A DNA stretch of 64,000 nucleotides, taken from positions 72,462,426 to 72,526,425 of the forward strand of contig CM049309.1 of NCBI GenBank assembly GCA_026874595.1, in the 5' to 3' direction. Shown here piece after piece: positions 60,995-64,000 of this stretch (position 1 is its first letter; each line of letters starts with the position of its first letter). A program made the translations under genes and the position numbers. This DNA comes from Sipunculus nudus. Lineage: Eukaryota > Annelida > Sipuncula > Golfingiida > Sipunculidae. The notes under the pieces are model-generated. The model was not told where the DNA came from and ran no database searches. It worked only from the letters and a program-made list of their open reading frames with translations.

Positions 60995-61046
<52 letters not shown>
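60995..61046. repeat. (AT)n microsatellite
   Basis: Uninterrupted (AT)n in the 3' flank of copy C. Confidence 0.95.
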
Positions 61047-61048
<2 letters not shown>

Positions 61049-61125
61049 CTGCTATATAAAACAATTTTTGAATGCTATATATTCCTCCCGAGTAACTTTT
61101 TTTGTCATTGAAAATTGTCACTTGA

Positions 61126-61131
61126 AATAAA
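61126..61131 (+). terminator. candidate polyA signal of DSE copy C
   Basis: AATAAA about 255 nt after the stop codon, beyond an (AT)n tract. Confidence 0.35.
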
Positions 61132-61189
61132 TGGAGATGCTTTAGTCACACCCCCAAAGGAACGGACTTCGAGGCCCTTTTAATTCAGA

Positions 61190-61385
61190 TATCGGAATCT
61201 CTCTCACACACACATACTACACACACACAAGAAAAAACAACGCATGAGTAACAAGAGTAAATATAATGTATATTAAAAGAACTTATCTGAATCTCTCTCA
61301 CACACACACATGCACACACACGCACACTCACAAGAATAACCAAGGCATGAGTAACAAGAATAAATATAATGTTATAAAAGAACTT
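61190..61385. repeat. direct duplication of about 95 bp with (CA)n
   Basis: Two adjacent copies of TCTCTCACACACACA ... GCATGAGTAACAAGA(G/A)TAAAT ... AAAAGAACTT. The 135-codon frame that starts inside it (61,266-61,673) is unrecognised. Confidence 0.65.
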
Positions 61386-64000
61386 TTAATTTTCTTGGAT
61401 GATAATCCAAACAGTATGGTAAACATTGTTGTATTATTCTACAGAAACCTTAATGTTATGGTCTTGTGTGCATTGAACTTTGTCTCCTTTTTGAGAGTTC
61501 TTGAATGCGGGTCTCTGTACACAACAAAATTCAGATACCGTAAAAAAATATTAAAGTTAACAAGTGAGAAACTCTTTTCCATTCTCCAGTTAGATCACCG
61601 ATGTGGTAGTTTCTGCAACATAATCAAACTATGTAAAAACCAGAATAAAGTCAAATGGAAGCTTTTGATTTAATAAAATGTGTAATAAAATGTTAAATTT
61701 ATATATTAAAAAACAGTCAAGGATAACCACAGTTTCAAAGTTGATAATATCAAATACATGATGAGGATATGTTTAACTGAGTTACAAAGGCTAAAGGGTT
61801 CAATCACAATTACCGACTGTGTATCCTACTTTTAATGAGTTTGCCATCTACATTCTCTGAGTGGAGCCTAACTGACAGCTTGGATTGTTGAGCAGTCCAT
61901 TTTTCCGACCAAAGTGGACATACGATCTTACCCCCACCGAGCCCCATCCCGATACTGACATATAAGAGAATGTCATTTTGCTATAAAAATAGGCAATAAT
62001 TTCAAACTGAAAATTATAAGTTTTCTATAAAGTGTGACAGTTAACTACAAATTTAAAACGATGGCTAATAATATGGCATGATTCGCTCGTTTCAATGGGA
62101 TTCTTTTAAACCCAGATATTCAAGCAAAAAATAAATAGTTCATGCAGATTTCGATAATTCAAACCAAATCAAGTATTATTGTGAAATAACTAGCGGCGAT
62201 TACAAGGGGGGGGGGGGGGTCTCTGCTCTGTTTTGGGAAAATTTCAGGCATTTTTCAAATTAACTGGTTTTACATATTGACTATATTGTATATACTCATG
62301 CCAAAACACCCAACGTCTCACCTCCTGACATCCCCTCTGGTCTATCTTTCGCCTTACAGCACGCCAACTGAGAAGACAGTGTGAGAACAAATGTGCTAGA
62401 ACCTGTGTTGTCTTTTAAGTCAACACCAAAACAATGCCTGAATGGAGCGGACCTGATGCTTTTGGCAAGAAACAAACTTCACAAAGCTGACATCAAACAA
62501 AATACACTTGGGTTCCTTAAAAACTTCCGACGCTAATACAGATACATGATTTAGAATACAATACATTAATTAAGTGAAACAATTCTTATCTGAATATAAT
62601 ATAAATAATATGATAAATAGAGCACTTGTCACAGCTCTCTGATGACAACGATAACATCTTTATCGGATTTTTTCACAGGTGGACCCGCAGCAAAAATATT
62701 CTTTCTTAGCCTTTATATGATAAATATTCCCGTGAAATTTATTGCTGAAGGCTGCAGACATTCCTGAGATATCTGGTAGCAGACATAACATCATATATTC
62801 AGGCACCAAACTTCAAACAATATTTATGTAATCCACCAAATTTAAAATACCGTTAAGAAGCCATTTTGAAAAAAAAAAAACTCGACTCAATTTGTTTATA
62901 TTTAATTCCTATTTCTCTAAGGAATAGTCTGCTTATAATATGAAAGGCATCATATTATTTACACTTTATGACTTATTTTGGAGAAAGAGGAATATATCAT
63001 TTCAACCCACAAAAAAGAAAACAGTTAAACAGAGATGGCGCCACCAAAGGCTAAGCTTCCCAAAGTGTCATGATGAGATCTGCAGCACCTGTTGAGATAT
63101 TTGGTAGCAGAATCTCGAAGGTTGTCATTTGACGCCAAACTGTGGACGCTGTCGCCTAAGTTCACAGAGTAATGTAAACGTTTCACGACTAGGGGTAAAA
63201 CAGGGCTCAGCCGAGGCCGGCCCCCACCCATGAAGGGTGATCGTTCCGCAGGCTTAATGGGCAAACTGTGTCCAACTTTCATGTTTCTCTTACAAACGAG
63301 TGCGCCTTTGAGGGTTCCTCGGTGTTATGACCCAGCAATGGAGATGATACAAACCCATGCAGGACCCGCAGGGGTGGTACACCGACCTTTGTTGACGCCA
63401 GGGTTATCGCGTGTAAGCCCGTATCACGTAGTCCGAAACCGGAACGGAATTCTGCAGGTGTACATGGTACTTAATTAAGCAAGCATAAAAAATGGAGGCG
63501 GTTACCTCCATCAAAACAAACTTTAAAATTAAAGTTTTACCATTATTATCTACCTTTGTACCTGCAGCTTACAATCATATAATGGTTATCTCTGTCAATG
63601 TTTATGCTCTATGCTGCAACTCCTCGTGGCACTTTTATCCGAGCTGGACATTGCGTCATGTAGGAAAGCACCTCAACTGACTAAATTTCAAGTTCCATAA
63701 AGACGCCACCTTGAAAAAAAAATATCGGTTCCTCACATTTAATTCCTCTTCCTTAAATAGACTTGTTCACCGTGATATTAAGGCTAAAGTGTTGATTTTC
63801 TCCTGACTTATGTACGTAAATATCATTTTAGCTCACAAAATGAAGTACATCATAGGCGGCACCACCTGCAGCTCAAAATCACATAGCAGACACATGAACT
63901 ATATTTCTATTAAATGTGGTGTTAAAGACTGCAGCCATTCCTGAGTTATGGGAAAACAGACATTACATAATGCATGTAAATATATCTTGCTCTGTAAAGC
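61386..64000. repeat. AT-rich flank with degenerate repeats
   Basis: Three diverged copies of a word set (CTGCAG(A/C)CATTCCTGAG(A/T)TAT, CCACCTTGAAAAAAA, ACATTTAATTCCT) near 62,750-62,900, 63,060-63,110 and 63,690-63,960. A poly-G run lies near 62,207. The less AT-rich block at 63,030-63,480 contains short open frames without recognisable domains. No gene is called. Confidence 0.4.

Noticed and set aside
61266-61673. 135-codon plus-strand frame
   Set aside because: Starts in a duplicated (CA)n block and has no recognisable domain; not enough to call a gene.

Overview
The window is eukaryotic: AT-rich, gene-sparse, intron-containing DNA with many (AT)n microsatellites, poly-G/poly-C runs, diverged LINEs, foldback/MITE-like elements and several dispersed repeat families. 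Repeats carrying GTCTGTCTGTC and GGTCAAGGTCAAGGTCA words, a RING/B-box (TRIM) gene and a local expansion of dermatan-sulfate epimerase (DSE) genes together suggest a lophotrochozoan, most likely a bivalve mollusc. That assignment is an inference from sequence style, not a proof.

Layout. 0-4.1 kb: the 5' part of a minus-strand TRIM-type gene (a RING + B-box exon and a coiled-coil exon, split by a 3.4 kb intron full of repeats). 4.1-13 kb: repeats, a MITE nested in another repeat, and the 3' half of a dead LINE. 13.1-15.7 kb (minus): DSE paralogue A, intact. 15.7-22.4 kb: AT-rich intergenic DNA with a 72-bp minisatellite whose frame stays open. 22.5-27.4 kb (minus): a nearly full-length but frameshifted L1/Tx1-type LINE. 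31.4-33.8 kb (plus): DSE paralogue B, intact. 34.3 kb: an ATG-less 84-codon open frame with an acceptor before it and a polyA signal after it, a likely terminal exon of an unknown gene. 38-42.5 kb: blocks of repeat families, partly in inverted orientation. 42.9-43.2 kb: the broken end of an LTR-retrotransposon pol gene. 44.05-44.39 kb: a foldback element containing a perfect 27-bp hairpin. 51-55.7 kb: further repeats, one family carrying AAGATGGCGGC (YY1-type) motifs. 58.3-60.9 kb (plus): DSE paralogue C, complete except for a single in-frame TAG at codon 91. 61-64 kb: degenerate repeats.

The main biology is the DSE cluster. All three copies have the whole coding sequence in one exon, and each has a good splice acceptor within 3-20 nt upstream of the ATG, so they probably share one ancestral structure with a non-coding first exon. 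B and C are close relatives in the same orientation and share long identical nucleotide patches. A is divergent, lies on the opposite strand and has Ala where B and C (and human DSE His205) have His. The cluster therefore appears to hold one probably active epimerase (B), one that may lack activity or have changed it (A) and one that is recently broken or polymorphic (C).
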